Notes under the pieces: model-generated
Databases searched by the model: none
What the model was told of the DNA's origin: nothing
The model's input: only the letters and a program-made list of their open reading frames with translations
Made by a program: the position numbers and the translations under genes
Shown here: piece by piece, positions 41,449-53,900 of the stretch
Numbering within the stretch: position 1 is the first letter of the stretch
Layout: every line of letters begins with the position of its first letter
From: Apostichopus japonicus
Lineage: Eukaryota > Echinodermata > Holothuroidea > Aspidochirotida > Stichopodidae
Length of the DNA stretch: 64,000 bases
Direction: 5' to 3'
Assembly (NCBI RefSeq): GCF_037975245.1
Contig: NC_092563.1
Location: 29,287,960-29,351,959 of the forward strand

Positions 41449-44400
41449 TAATGGGATTATTAGTTGGAATACAAGTGCCCCAATATCTTAATTTGTTGAC
41501 AATTATAACAACCATGGATACAAATAAGACAAAATAAAAATGCTTAATTAGTCAACAATTCATAGTACTCAATTCAATTTGAATTTTGTCTTTCAAAAAA
41601 AGAAAAAAAGATCATACATCATAAAATTGAAATTTTATTCAAATTTTCAAGAAAAGAAACAAACAAACAAACGATATTTCTCCATAATTTTGGACTTGGC
41701 TGCTCTTTGCGATTGGCTGGCAGTTTAACCAAACCTAGATTAAACTTAGACAAGCCTTCAAGATGTTTTCAACAAGTGAAGCTAAAAACGAACGAATGAT
41801 AAAGTTTGATTTGCCATTTTCGAACATTACAATCTCTCATAATAGTACATAAAATATGGGTAAAAAGCAAACGGGAAATCGATCGTTAAAATGATTTGAC
41901 TTTTGAAATCATTATTTGAAGTGAAAATGAACTCGTCAAGCTAATGTTATGACAATTCTCGTAGGGAATAATAAGGAAAAAAATTAAACTCTGTCAACCC
42001 AACAACCTGCTTATTTAGATGCTATTTCTTGTTAGAGATGAGATGGCCAAACCCAAGACTAGGAAATGAATGGGTTGAGATGATATTATGCAGGTTGGAA
42101 CACCCAATGAATACTGCAACGAACCATTACATAATTATGCATAGATGCATATTCATTGGCTGCTCCATAATTTCACAGGTTATACACCAAAGTTGAGTAC
42201 TTTCAAGGAAATTCCGATTCGCAAATTTACATCGAATCTTTGAAGTTGATAACCAACTTACATTAATACGAGTGCAGGCTTATTGGTCTAAGCCTTTACT
42301 TAACTTTCTTTCCATTTCCTGAAAACCTTAAATGTTTATTCGATGGTTGAGCATGGCACTACCAGATTGTTAACAAATGTAACTAATCGAATCTCCAAAA
42401 TACCAGCATTTCGATACTGGAGACAATTTTAGGCGAGTCATGACAGATATGTAGGAAAGATAATTAATTATCAGAGAACACAAAACGGTTTTTACCGACA
42501 AACGGGAGGCTCAAGGCATCTTTCCAACCTGTTCTTTAGAGTAATCCTTAGTAATAAAAAATTTTTGAAAATAATATGAGGCTACTTGATTTAAAGTTTT
42601 TTATTTAAGACATTTCAAGTCTAGGAATACATCTATACTTTACCTACTTTTCATCGACGGTTATATTTCTCTGTCAAATACTGTATGTTTGTGCCTTTAT
42701 GTCATAAAATATTTTTGATAACAAAACTCTTAAAATCAATTTAGACCATAGTGCTTTTAATAGTAAATATATGATTGTGATATTTCCACCTCTTTGCCCA
42801 AAGAATACGTACACAAACAGGAAGGTATGAACTACTATTCTTGCAAATAAAATAGCCACAAACTCTCTCCGATATAATCGTTAAAATCATGTCCTTAATT
42901 TAAGGTAATATTTAATAAGTTTTTTTATTTAGTTTCCTCTTCAATTCTGATAAGGATCTTTGGGGAAAGCCCTTTCTGACAAAACCGACCTCCGAATTAG
43001 ATAGAGGAGAAGGCTCTGCAAGTTATTTTATCACTATAGTTAATAATGATATAGTAATATGAATAACCAGCTAGTCAACAGGTTTGGTGATTTCTTGTGT
43101 GAAAATGGATAGTTAAGATATTATATCTTTTTAGGTTCAAGAGGAATGTTGGTGACATTTTTATTTGATTCGTTCATGCTGTTATCAAGATATTTTGACA
43201 TGAAGTTTGGTCAATGTCCAATCTATGACCGTACACCTGCTTGCTTCAAGTTAGCTCGTGGTGCACACTGTGACTCAATCTACCAGCAATATTGGGGAAA
43301 TGGTGAACAGTTGCACCAAGATAAAACTTGGCCATTTTTTATGTTTCTCCCAACTATATTATAAGAATTCTTATCCTGAACTGAGTTGTGAGACATTTCC
43401 ACCAGCTTCCCACATTTAGGCTTTTACAAAGACAGAATTATTTTGTTGAAGTGAGAATGTGGGATACCGCCCTCGTTATCCCAATTACGAAGCAATGAAA
43501 TGATTATTCATGAGTTACTCGACAGCAGCTTAAACCGAGAGAAATGACACAGGTTTCAAAGTTTGTCTTATCCCACATTTTCATGGAATTAGTTAAACAA
43601 TGCACAGGAGAGTATCTCCACTATTGCTTTGCTTCGGCCTATCCATAGCTTCTCGGGAACCTCACAGATTAAGAAACGAAATATAATTTCAAACAGCTAC
43701 CATTGGTCCAAAATGATATAATTACATTTGCCAGGTTTTTCTTTGCAACATGATTTTCAGTAATGACTTTTCATTTTGGCTACCTTACTTTCACAATTTC
43801 ACAAAAGAATCAATTAGCTAATTTTCACAACTGGACCTGAAATATTTGACCTTGAATGGTTTGCTATTGATACAAATCAGAAAGAAAAAGTTTTGAGGAA
43901 ATAACATTAACTTCACAGAAGGAAATCTTTTTTCTTTTGATAAATCTGACATGGAAATTGATCACCCAAACTACTCGAGTGTTTGTGGTCTAGTATATGC
44001 TTGGAAACCAACTAACAGTCACACTATCTTGATATCCTATTACACACTGCTCAAATTAAGCTGTTTGTTACGTTTCTAATAACTGAAACAATTATAAAAG
44101 TGACCTAAAAATATGCATGGCAGATAATAGCAGAAGCACAAACTGTAAAATGACCTCTTAAATTATTCACTGTAATCTCTAAATTTGATACACAACAAAC
44201 GATAATGACAATGGACATTTTGCAAAGACTTAATTGTGTGGTTAACAGAGGCACAAGTTCTACATAATGGTTAAATACAAGAGTTGCGACCAACTTTTGA
44301 AAAAAACAAACACAAATCCAGCTGAATGAACACACAAAAACTAACCTGTGCCTGATACATTGGATTTGATGTGTGGTTGGTTTGTGCAGTAACCACATTA

Positions 44401-44716
44401 TAATAGTGTATATTTTTGACCAGTTAAAGGTTCTTGTATCTAGGACACTAAACTCACATCAAGACTTAAAAATAAATGTCTGAAACAAACTGACCAGAGA
44501 ACCTCCTCATGAAATCACTGCTCCATCACCCGAGTTATATCAACAGACTGTAAACTAGTAGACAACATTTTCTTCAATAGCATCATAAATTATTCCATAA
44601 CATAAATTTGCAACTGATTGCATATGGTAGACTTATTTCACTACCACAACACACACACACAGAAAATCTCACTTCACAAGTTGGCGGTTATACAGAGACC
44701 TCCCGACCCTTGTACC

Positions 44717-44742
44717 AAAAAAAAAAAAAAAAAAAAAAAAAA
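44717..44742. repeat. 26-base A run near the E2F4/5 stop
   Basis: Unbroken A tract on the plus strand, so a T tract in the E2F4/5 3' UTR. Confidence 0.9.
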
Positions 44743-44808
44743 TTCTAACAAACTTCCATCATCGTCATTGTACAAACTGTCCTAAGTACTGAATTAATTA
44801 AAAGGTAA

Positions 44809-44924
44809 CTATGACATCAGAAGTGGAATATCAAAAACGTCTGTAACACCCTCGCTCTCTTCCAGATTGTAGTGGTAGTCATGATCCGTTGGCGGGGGCG
44901 ACAGGCTCAAAAATGGGGCATAAT
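44809..44924 (-). CDS. E2F4: E2F4/5 terminal exon: pocket-protein-binding motif and stop
   Basis: Encodes [20 protein letters not shown], then [17 protein letters not shown] and TAG at 44811-44809. DYxYNLxESEGVxDxFD is the retinoblastoma-family pocket-binding helix of E2F4. Acceptor tttttcag. A 26-base A run (T in the transcript) lies 67 bases downstream. Confidence 0.96.
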
Positions 44925-47900
44925 CTGAAAAAAATACAAAGAATTGTCGTAATGTGTAACATTATATTAAGCAGAGAGTTTAGGTTTTATTCTTACCATT
45001 TTGAGTTTCCAGCTAATGTCTTCCAGAAAAGATAAACAAACAATAAATTCATTGGGAATGCTAACAGCACTTTAGCTAGATTGTAAGCACTTGAAATGGC
45101 ACGTGGGATTTGAAAATTCAGTAGAATTACTTCTCAAAGAAATCCCTTTGAGATCGAACGAACAAAAAGTTTTGAATATACCCAGTCTTACAAGGAAGAT
45201 GACCAATCTGAGATGAGGTTTAACTTTGGGATTCAAACCTTGAGATTCAAACCTTGGGATTCAAACCATAAATTTCCATTTAAACTTTTACTTTTACTCA
45301 CAAAGTAGACTGGTTAAAGGTAAATATTTCAAGGTACATGATAAAGGACAGATATTTCAAGCCAATTGTCCAATAGGAGTTGAAAGGCAATGGACAGTGA
45401 TGGATTCTGGAATAAAGGGCTAATGAGGCAAACAACTTTCTAAAGTCAGGTGGGGAGTAGGGTATAAGCTAAGTTAATGTTATGAGGAAGTCTAGTGTCC
45501 ACTTAAACTAGTGAACTACATTGCTACTGTATATAAATATCCAATAGCATCCAATAAATTCATCAAATAAACCTCAAAATGATGGTTATGTGCACCAATT
45601 AGGACATCAAATTATCAAAACATTATTGAGGGACAAAATTTGTTCCTATTTTGAAGTCTTAGGAAGGGAAGAATAGCATAAGGGAAAGAGCAATCGCAGG
45701 GGAATGAAAGGAATGGGGAATGGGGATTATCAATGAAGGCTAGTGATGGAAATGGCTCAAAACTTTGCTCGCGAGTACATGTTTGTTAATCTCTGTTGGC
45801 TTCCCCCCCCTGCACCCCTGTACCGATGCATTCAACCTATAACCCTCCTTGGCCTATACTACTGGTATACATAAGCTCCCGAGTACCTGTTTGCTAATAA
45901 CTGTAGGTCCCCTGCGCACCTGTGCATTATGCATTCAACGATATAACCTTCCTAGGCCTAGGTATGCATAGGCCAACTGCTACTATGTATAGGCTATGCA
46001 GACCTTCAGTTATGTATATAGCATGACTGTAAACAGCTGTTCATTTAACCTGTGAACTGAGTTTTATAACCTTCCAACTGTGTGCATCTCTAGAGCCTTT
46101 CAAGCCTAACAGTGCAAAACCCAATTGAATGAATTACTTGTGAATAATGAATATGTGCTTTGCTTGATTGAAGAATTCCTGTAAGCATTAGTTGGGGTAT
46201 GTTTGGCATCAAATTGCCATAATTAAGCAATGGCAGATAATTTTACTGTATATTTTGCTAGTGCTCTGGGAGGAAGTCCTGGCTATTTATAGATTAGTCA
46301 GACATTCAATCAACCCTTATTGTTTAATAGTGATGTCTGTTATTGTGTTAGTAAGGACAGATCACATTATCACATGTTGCTTGATTAGTTTCAACTATGG
46401 AAAGATTCTGTTCAAACTTTTGTGGGGATACATTCCACTAATTTGTCACAGGCTGCACAGAGTACAAAGGTCAAGTTTTGTTGCATTAAAAGTGTGCAAG
46501 CACTCAATGCAGAGGGATTGCTTATGGCTACACAGTATAGTGTGCACATCTAACAATAAACATACACAGTTGATCAGGAATAGTACCATATTTTCACCAA
46601 ATTTAACGCATCAAGAGATGAGGGAAGATATCCCCAAATGATGAAATTACAGAAGAGTACAAATGAATTTATTCCTCCCTTCCATTGCTTCAAAGGAAAA
46701 AAAAAAATCAGAATGCAAAGATGCATTGTGGTTTCGATGATGTAATATGAGCAGTTTTCTTCATGAATCTGACTTAATGTATAGTGAGGGTGTACAACAT
46801 ACTCAATCTTAGTAAAGCAGTGTGATGTGCCAAACAATAAATTTAGAATGACACAGGCTGTCCTGAAATCACCATTGACCTCAACAACAGGTTTCTTGTA
46901 CTAAATATGATAGATACATCAACATACTAAATATGACATCTGTCCTTGTTGAAATATTGTGTAAAACGTGGTTTTCACAATTTGACACCAGGTGAACTCG
47001 AATGACCATTGACCTCTGCCCACATTAGGCTACTTGTACTCAACATGGTACAAAATTACCAAGTATGCAATTTGTCCAAGCTTCTCTTGCCATATTATGT
47101 TTAGGAAGGTGCGTTAGTGTAGAGAGACAAGTAAGAGGGGAGTGAATTTGACCCCTAGTGACCCAAAATGACCTTTGACCCCCACCAAAACCTATAGGCT
47201 TCGTTCTGAATGTGTACCAAATATGAAATTAGTCCGTCCTTCTCTTCTTCAGATATCGTGTTTACAAGATGGGTGTTACAAACGCACAAACACATTCACC
47301 ATCATCAAAGGTTACAATTTTTTTTTGGTTATCGAAACCCAAAAGGCAAAAACTGTATGGAGGACGATGCTGGTGATTTGTTACATATTTCTGGCTTGGA
47401 CCGGGAATTAATTTTCTCAGTCAGTCCTCCAGGTTCCGGGTTCCCATCCCTAATGGGGGCAAACTTGAAAGTACTGTAGCTACAGTCATCTTCTATTATA
47501 TACACCCTTGATTACTTTACGACTTGATTGATTAGTGTGTGAAGATAGATAAACAAGTAAACAAGAAAACGACACAACTCCAACATGAACAGTACGGATC
47601 TTTCTTTAGTCAATTAGGCATTGCTGATTCGTCTGGGTAGGATTAGTAAAATTAAATTGGGTTTCATGTGTGCTGTGAAACAACTATGATGAAACCGATA
47701 CAAAACCTAGGTAACATCTCTTCTTTTAATACGAACATTACAGGAATGAGCAGAAATCAGGGATTTCTTCAGCTTCAACACCACGCCAACCCAACACCAC
47801 CAACGACAGTATCAAACAGGACACACATTCTTAATTCCCATTCACGGCTACACTTTTTGTGAACTAAACGAAAACTTAAAGAATTTTTAAGTTGAGAACA

Positions 47901-50900
47901 TTGCAGTGTGTTGCCATAGTGTTACTATGTGCTGACGATTTTTAATGGGCCATCCATCGGATAATCAAAGGAACCGTTAGGTTAAGTTTTTCACTAAAAA
48001 GTTCTCTGAGATGAAATGGAAGATCTTAATGAGGTTTTCATTACATCTTTAAAATAGTTCAGTACTGCAGATAACTTAACTAGGAGAAGAGGTAAATAAC
48101 AATAAAACAGCACATCCTGAACAACATTAGGGTTCGTCATTGTAAAATAAAATAACAATTTTGAGGATTAGTTGAGTAACTTGACAAATGTTGTTAAGTG
48201 CTGTCACAAATGTGAAAAGGTTATCACAGACCGTGGGATACCAGTAGGCTGGCATACCGTACACAGAACGACTGGCACTTCAGAAAGTACAGAACTAACA
48301 GTTACTGTACTGCACATGTGGGAATCAATGGTAAAACATCCAGACACAAAATAAATGAATTGTGAGTTCCACGGAAATTGCTAACACTGAGTGCAACATT
48401 TAATTCACGTATTCAGGTAATAACCACGGTAACCACCCACTGTCAATTGTGGACCTACTACCCATGCAGAAATCTATCTGAACCTACCCAAAGAATGACA
48501 CATCAAGTATACACATGTACATGTTGCATGTATTGTCAACAATTCTGATTTCATAGCTTAAACTGTTATAGTTCTTTATAATTCTCTCATTAACTATAAA
48601 ACTGACAGTTCCATGTGTACAAGACTGTTACTGTTTTGTTTAAAAACTTGATAAACAAAACAAAGTTCAAAATCCTCAATATTGCTAGGCAAATGTTACA
48701 AGCAATATACAAAATTCTTGATTTATCTTAAGACAGTATGAAAGTCACTCTTTGCAAGAAAGTGTCTGTCTGCCCGAAAGAAAGAGGTTGTGAAACTATC
48801 AAAAGTGACATAAAAAAAAATATTAAAGATAATAAATAATAATAATGAAGGGAAGAAACATGGCCGACCTGAATAGGTGAATATTTTAAGACTAGCAGCA
48901 ACCCATCGACAGACTCACCTCTGAGGATGTGGTCAATTGAGATGGGGCCCACTGGTATATGACCACCAGTCTATGAGGAAAGAGCAGTCAATAATCGTAG
49001 AAACCATACACTGTAATACATCAAACAAGGGGCACAGCATACCATGTACGTAGCCCTCTCCTGAGTTCTTAAAGTTTCATTTTTCTACTACTTGGTTACA
49101 GCATAACATTCAACTATACATCTCTGCATTTGTGTAGTAAGTTGGTTAGTCTGTATTGTGTGTTACTAAGCTTTGCCAGACGAAGTATTAATGCCCTCTC
49201 ATCTTTGTAAAGGTATCCAATTCCTTCATTCGCCTACGCTGCAACCCCGCCTTTTATATTGAAGTTATTGAAGAGCTCAATTTCTATAAATGTTGCAGGC
49301 ACTGTGTGATAGACACACCCTGCATATCCGAGGCAGGGGGGGGGAGCAGATGTCAGCAGGTCGGTTCCCATTTAAATCTCTTTTGTGAAGAAAAGTACTA
49401 ATGCTGCTTATTATTGTTACAGCTGAAACAAGTGATGAGGATGTGCCAGGCCTCGGTGGGGGAGAGTGCAACACAAAGAAGGCATCTAACTGACTTTTGG
49501 AACTGCTAATTTCTTTATTCATTTAATAGGATTTTTTTCTTTTTTAGAGTTATCCTGCAAACAAGAGGCGGTTCTCTCTGTCCATGTTAGCCATGCAGGG
49601 GAGGAGTGAAAGCTTGGATCGGATGAAATAAATAATTGTACTTACCACTTAATTCAAACAAGTCATCAACGAATGGAGTGGTATATGAATCATCCAGCAA
49701 CATCTCTCTATGCAAATCACTTAGACTTTCAGCTGAAACAGGAAAATGAATATTCATAGGAGCAATTGATCTTGTTACCATGGCATTGATTTACACACAG
49801 TGTTGTCACAACATGGAATTCAAATGTCTGGAACATGACCTGTTACTGTATTAAGTGTACAACAGGAAGACAGAACTTATAACCACTCTGTTTTGTTAAC
49901 AGTTGATGCAGACTGTATAATTTTAAACCTGAACTATGCAGTTGAATTTATTTTGGCAGTGCTGCTCACTTATCAGGAGAAAGTCACAGACATAGCTTAG
50001 GCTCGGGCTGCCTACCTGTACCAACAATGTTACAAACCTCCTTTACTATTTCAGCCAGTTTTCGGCAAAGATCTGTCCGTGGGGAGCACAAGTTATTAAA
50101 TATGTGACAAATAAACTCCTTTTTTTTTTTTATTTCACTCGAATGTGAAACCGTATTTGAAGTATCTAACTGTTTTGACCCCTTGGCTTTTAAATGAAAC
50201 TGAAAAACTGAACACAGAGTAAACGCAGAGCCTTCCACTGTCTGGCTTACCTGGACTTTTCTCTACAACTTCCGGTGATTCTACTTTGATCTCAACAATT
50301 GTAGGCTTTTCCTCGGCTACTGGTTCTTCTTTAATTTGTACGGTAGCTAACGGTACGCCACGCTGTCGTGAACTGCGAAGGTTGTGCCCTGATGGATGGC
50401 TAGGGGTTACGTCTGCTGCTGGGACCAATCTACTAGCTAGAGAGGTACTTGCTGTGAATAAAAAAAATACACTTTTAGAAATCCAGATATGTCAGTAGAA
50501 ATAGAAAATATTTTGTGTGTTCGTTAGGAACCGAAAAGGGGGAAAATATAGACATAAAAGAAAGAGTCCACTTCCTGTCTGGTCAATAACATCAAAGAAA
50601 AGTAGCTGATTGTCTTCAGTCATAAATTTGACAAAACCTACAAAAGCAGCTTACATTTACTAAACTGAGACAAGATCCTTTATGAACTTAAATGAAATGT
50701 GACTAGAGTAAAGAAAAACACAATCATTTTGTTTTCTCCTTTTGATATTTCTTCCTTAACTTCTTCTTTATTGAATTGATATTTGAATTTTTGAAAAGCC
50801 AAGCTAATGAACTGCCAGTTTATGGTATTTGAAATATTTAATAATCATATGGTAGTAACCTGAAATATAGATCTGCTTTAAGCCATCCCTATGGTTCAAC

Positions 50901-53900
50901 TGCATGAGGGTTTCAGTCAAACTTAACCACACAAGGCAAGCAGAAATCACATAATATGATACACTAATACTGCCAGCAAAAATGATTTTTTTTTCTAATC
51001 AGTTGCAGTATGATCGGAGGCATTATTTCTGTACAGAGAGTTCTGTTACCAAGGTCCGATGTTATTGTTGGTAGGTTTTTGTTACACTGTGATATGTTCC
51101 ACGGTTAATTCATTCAATGGGGGAATTGTCCTGTAGCACCAAATACAGGCATCCACCAATTCAGGTTATGAAACTTCTTAACAGAAGATGAGAGAAACAA
51201 CCCTCTCTGGGGTGGAAACATTGCATGCAAGTGTTTCATTCTTGACCAGCAATTGTAGGATATTGGTACAATTAATTGAAAGTTGCAGCCTCGCTGCTTG
51301 CATTAATTATAAATAACTTCACAGATGAAATAAAAAGTTACACACTACCGTAATTCTATGTGGTGTACACACAACATTACATTTAACTACCCTAGATGCA
51401 TGCAGCATAACATTAGCTTTATAATAAATCCATGTAAATTATGCTGTTGTACTTTATGCTCAATGCATAAGAAACAGGTACAGTACTGTACCCAGTCTGT
51501 GTGTTGTACACACAACATAACATTTAACTACCCTAGATGCATGCAGCATAAAATTAGCTTTACAGTACATCCATGTAATTATGCTGTTGTACTTTATGCT
51601 CAATGCATAAGAAACAGGTACAGTACTGTACCCAGTCTGTGTGTTGTACACACAACATAACATTTAACTACCCTAGATGCATGCAGCATAAAATTAGCTT
51701 TACAGTACATCCATGTAATTATGCTGTTGTACTCTTGTTCAATGCATAATACTCTACCCAGTCTACTTTGCTTGTAAGAACTAAGAAGGTGTAACTATTG
51801 CCTAGCAACAACTAATTATCATTGTTATTGCACCCTTCATTGTGCTTCATAACATTCATGAATATGAAATGATACGCTGACCACTGTACTTAATCCGGAA
51901 TTGTTAATCCGGTTGAAAGAGGATTAGCAGTCTCTGATTAAATAAACTTGTACTTTCAGCATTTCCTCTAAAACAGAGCCTGGTAATAATGTTCAATTAG
52001 TTACAACACTACCAATTAGTATCTGAGGCAATTACTGTACTGCTGGAACTGCTGACATTGCAACTTGTATTGTTTATGGAAATAGATGTGACACCTGAGT
52101 CATTTAAAACTCATTTTGATAAAATCCTCAACTTTATCAACTTTACATAGCACTTTGTCAATTGAAAGTTATGCCTTCTAAGTCATTAAAACCATCTTTG
52201 CCTACTTCCTGACCCCATACTGTTTATTTCCTGCCTTGGTTTTGGGGTAAAAAGCTACAACTCATTGCCCCCATACATTTCCTGCCCTGGAAATGGTGGG
52301 AAGAAAGTTCAGTTTGCTTTCAATCAGCAACCACACTGAATCTGTTCTCCAGATATGACAAAATTACTACGTTTACATGCATAGACTACACAGAGAACAA
52401 AGATATATATCTAAAAGAGTAATTTTAAATTCTACCAGCTAATTAGAAGCACTGAAGGAAACATGATATTACAAGTCAATGTCAATATTGTTGTAATACA
52501 GTATCATTGAAATTTAATTCTATCCACCACCCACACACTCAATATCTCAAGTTCTTGAACAGCGGACCCACCTGGCTATGTACAGAATACTGGTCACTAG
52601 CCACTGAAGCAAAAAATTCAGAACTGCACTGATATAGTGTCTACATTGGCTTACTGGTATAATACATGTATGGCTTGTATAACTATAAATAAAGGATGGC
52701 AATGTTGGCTTGGGGTTCACCACAAATTCTTACAATGGACTCAAGCCCACAAGTGGCTTGCCAATGTTTGGTTACGTTTAGTTACTCAGTGTATCATAGT
52801 TATCAGTGAACACTATATACATTTGAGAACAGAACAGAAAGTATGCACAAGTGACTTAGGGTGTGAAAAGGATAGGTGCAAAGATAAACCCTTTAGCAAC
52901 ATCAAGCCCGGGACTACTGTACATGAACATCATTGGATCTGGTTGATAATACATATTATTGCAGAACTATAAACGTTCCCAAGCATCAAAGTTGCCATCA
53001 ATGTTTCACAAGACAAAATGGGCGGCCAGTTCATTGATGTGTACAATGTATAGCATATATTAAGTCTTATCAATGTCACAAAATGTCCACACAAAAAAAA
53101 AGGCGTAGTGAGCTGTTTGTGACGATATCTGATTTCCCAATTTGACCTCCGGGAGGCAATTCAGCAGAAAAGATGTTGTAATAGACCTTTTTACAGCTGG
53201 CAGCAGAATGTAATTTAGAAGAAAGATAAATTAATAACCCAGCCCCTTCCAAACCCCTGGATCCCCTGCCTGTTTACCTATCCCATCATAAGCATCTCCT
53301 CTCCCTTTATCCCATACCTTTCCATAAAGTCAGTCCCCTCTTTCAATGAACTGAGGGATTTTACGAGACATGAAAAAACATTAAAACATGGCACTCTTTG
53401 TCTCACGGCATTGCCCTTCCTTTCTGCATTTGAAATCTGATGCTATATATGTGAACTTTGGTAGGCTATCTTCCACTTAACACTGCCAGTAGCATACTAT
53501 ATACTGTAATTACAAGCGCAGCGGTTCGTACGTAAAGTCTTGGCACTCCAGACCTGCCTGTATTCTTGCTTTCACTCAATATTCCCTTTATTGCTGCTCA
53601 CAGCTCAGTATAGCAAATTGAAACTCACATACGCCTAGATACCATAAATGTTTACGTAAAACTCACAAGGAAATTGAGGAATCACATATATTCATGTATA
53701 CATGTAGGTCAAAGGTTAGAATTTATGAGAGTTTGGTTGAATGTTACTGACAACTTGCAGTGCTGATAGTCGTAATCGATTAATTGCCAGTAGTCGCGAT
53801 TACACTTTGGAAGTTTGAGTAATCGCCCTCAAAACCTAAGTTGCGATTACTCTGCTACAAGCTAGCACTACACATAATCTGCTTTTGAAAAATAGCCTAG

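Larger units (their letters stand above)
37448..44808. other. region between the convergent genes
   Basis: AT-rich DNA that must contain the 3' UTRs of both genes. Holds a hAT-like element (40271-40614), a 33-bp direct duplication (41390-41448) and an inverted pair of AATGTGGGATA motifs (43452-43583). No coding sequence recognised. Confidence 0.6.

Noticed and set aside
43452-43583. Inverted AATGTGGGATA pair
   Set aside because: Only about 12 bases match and there is no flanking duplication; too weak to call a MITE.
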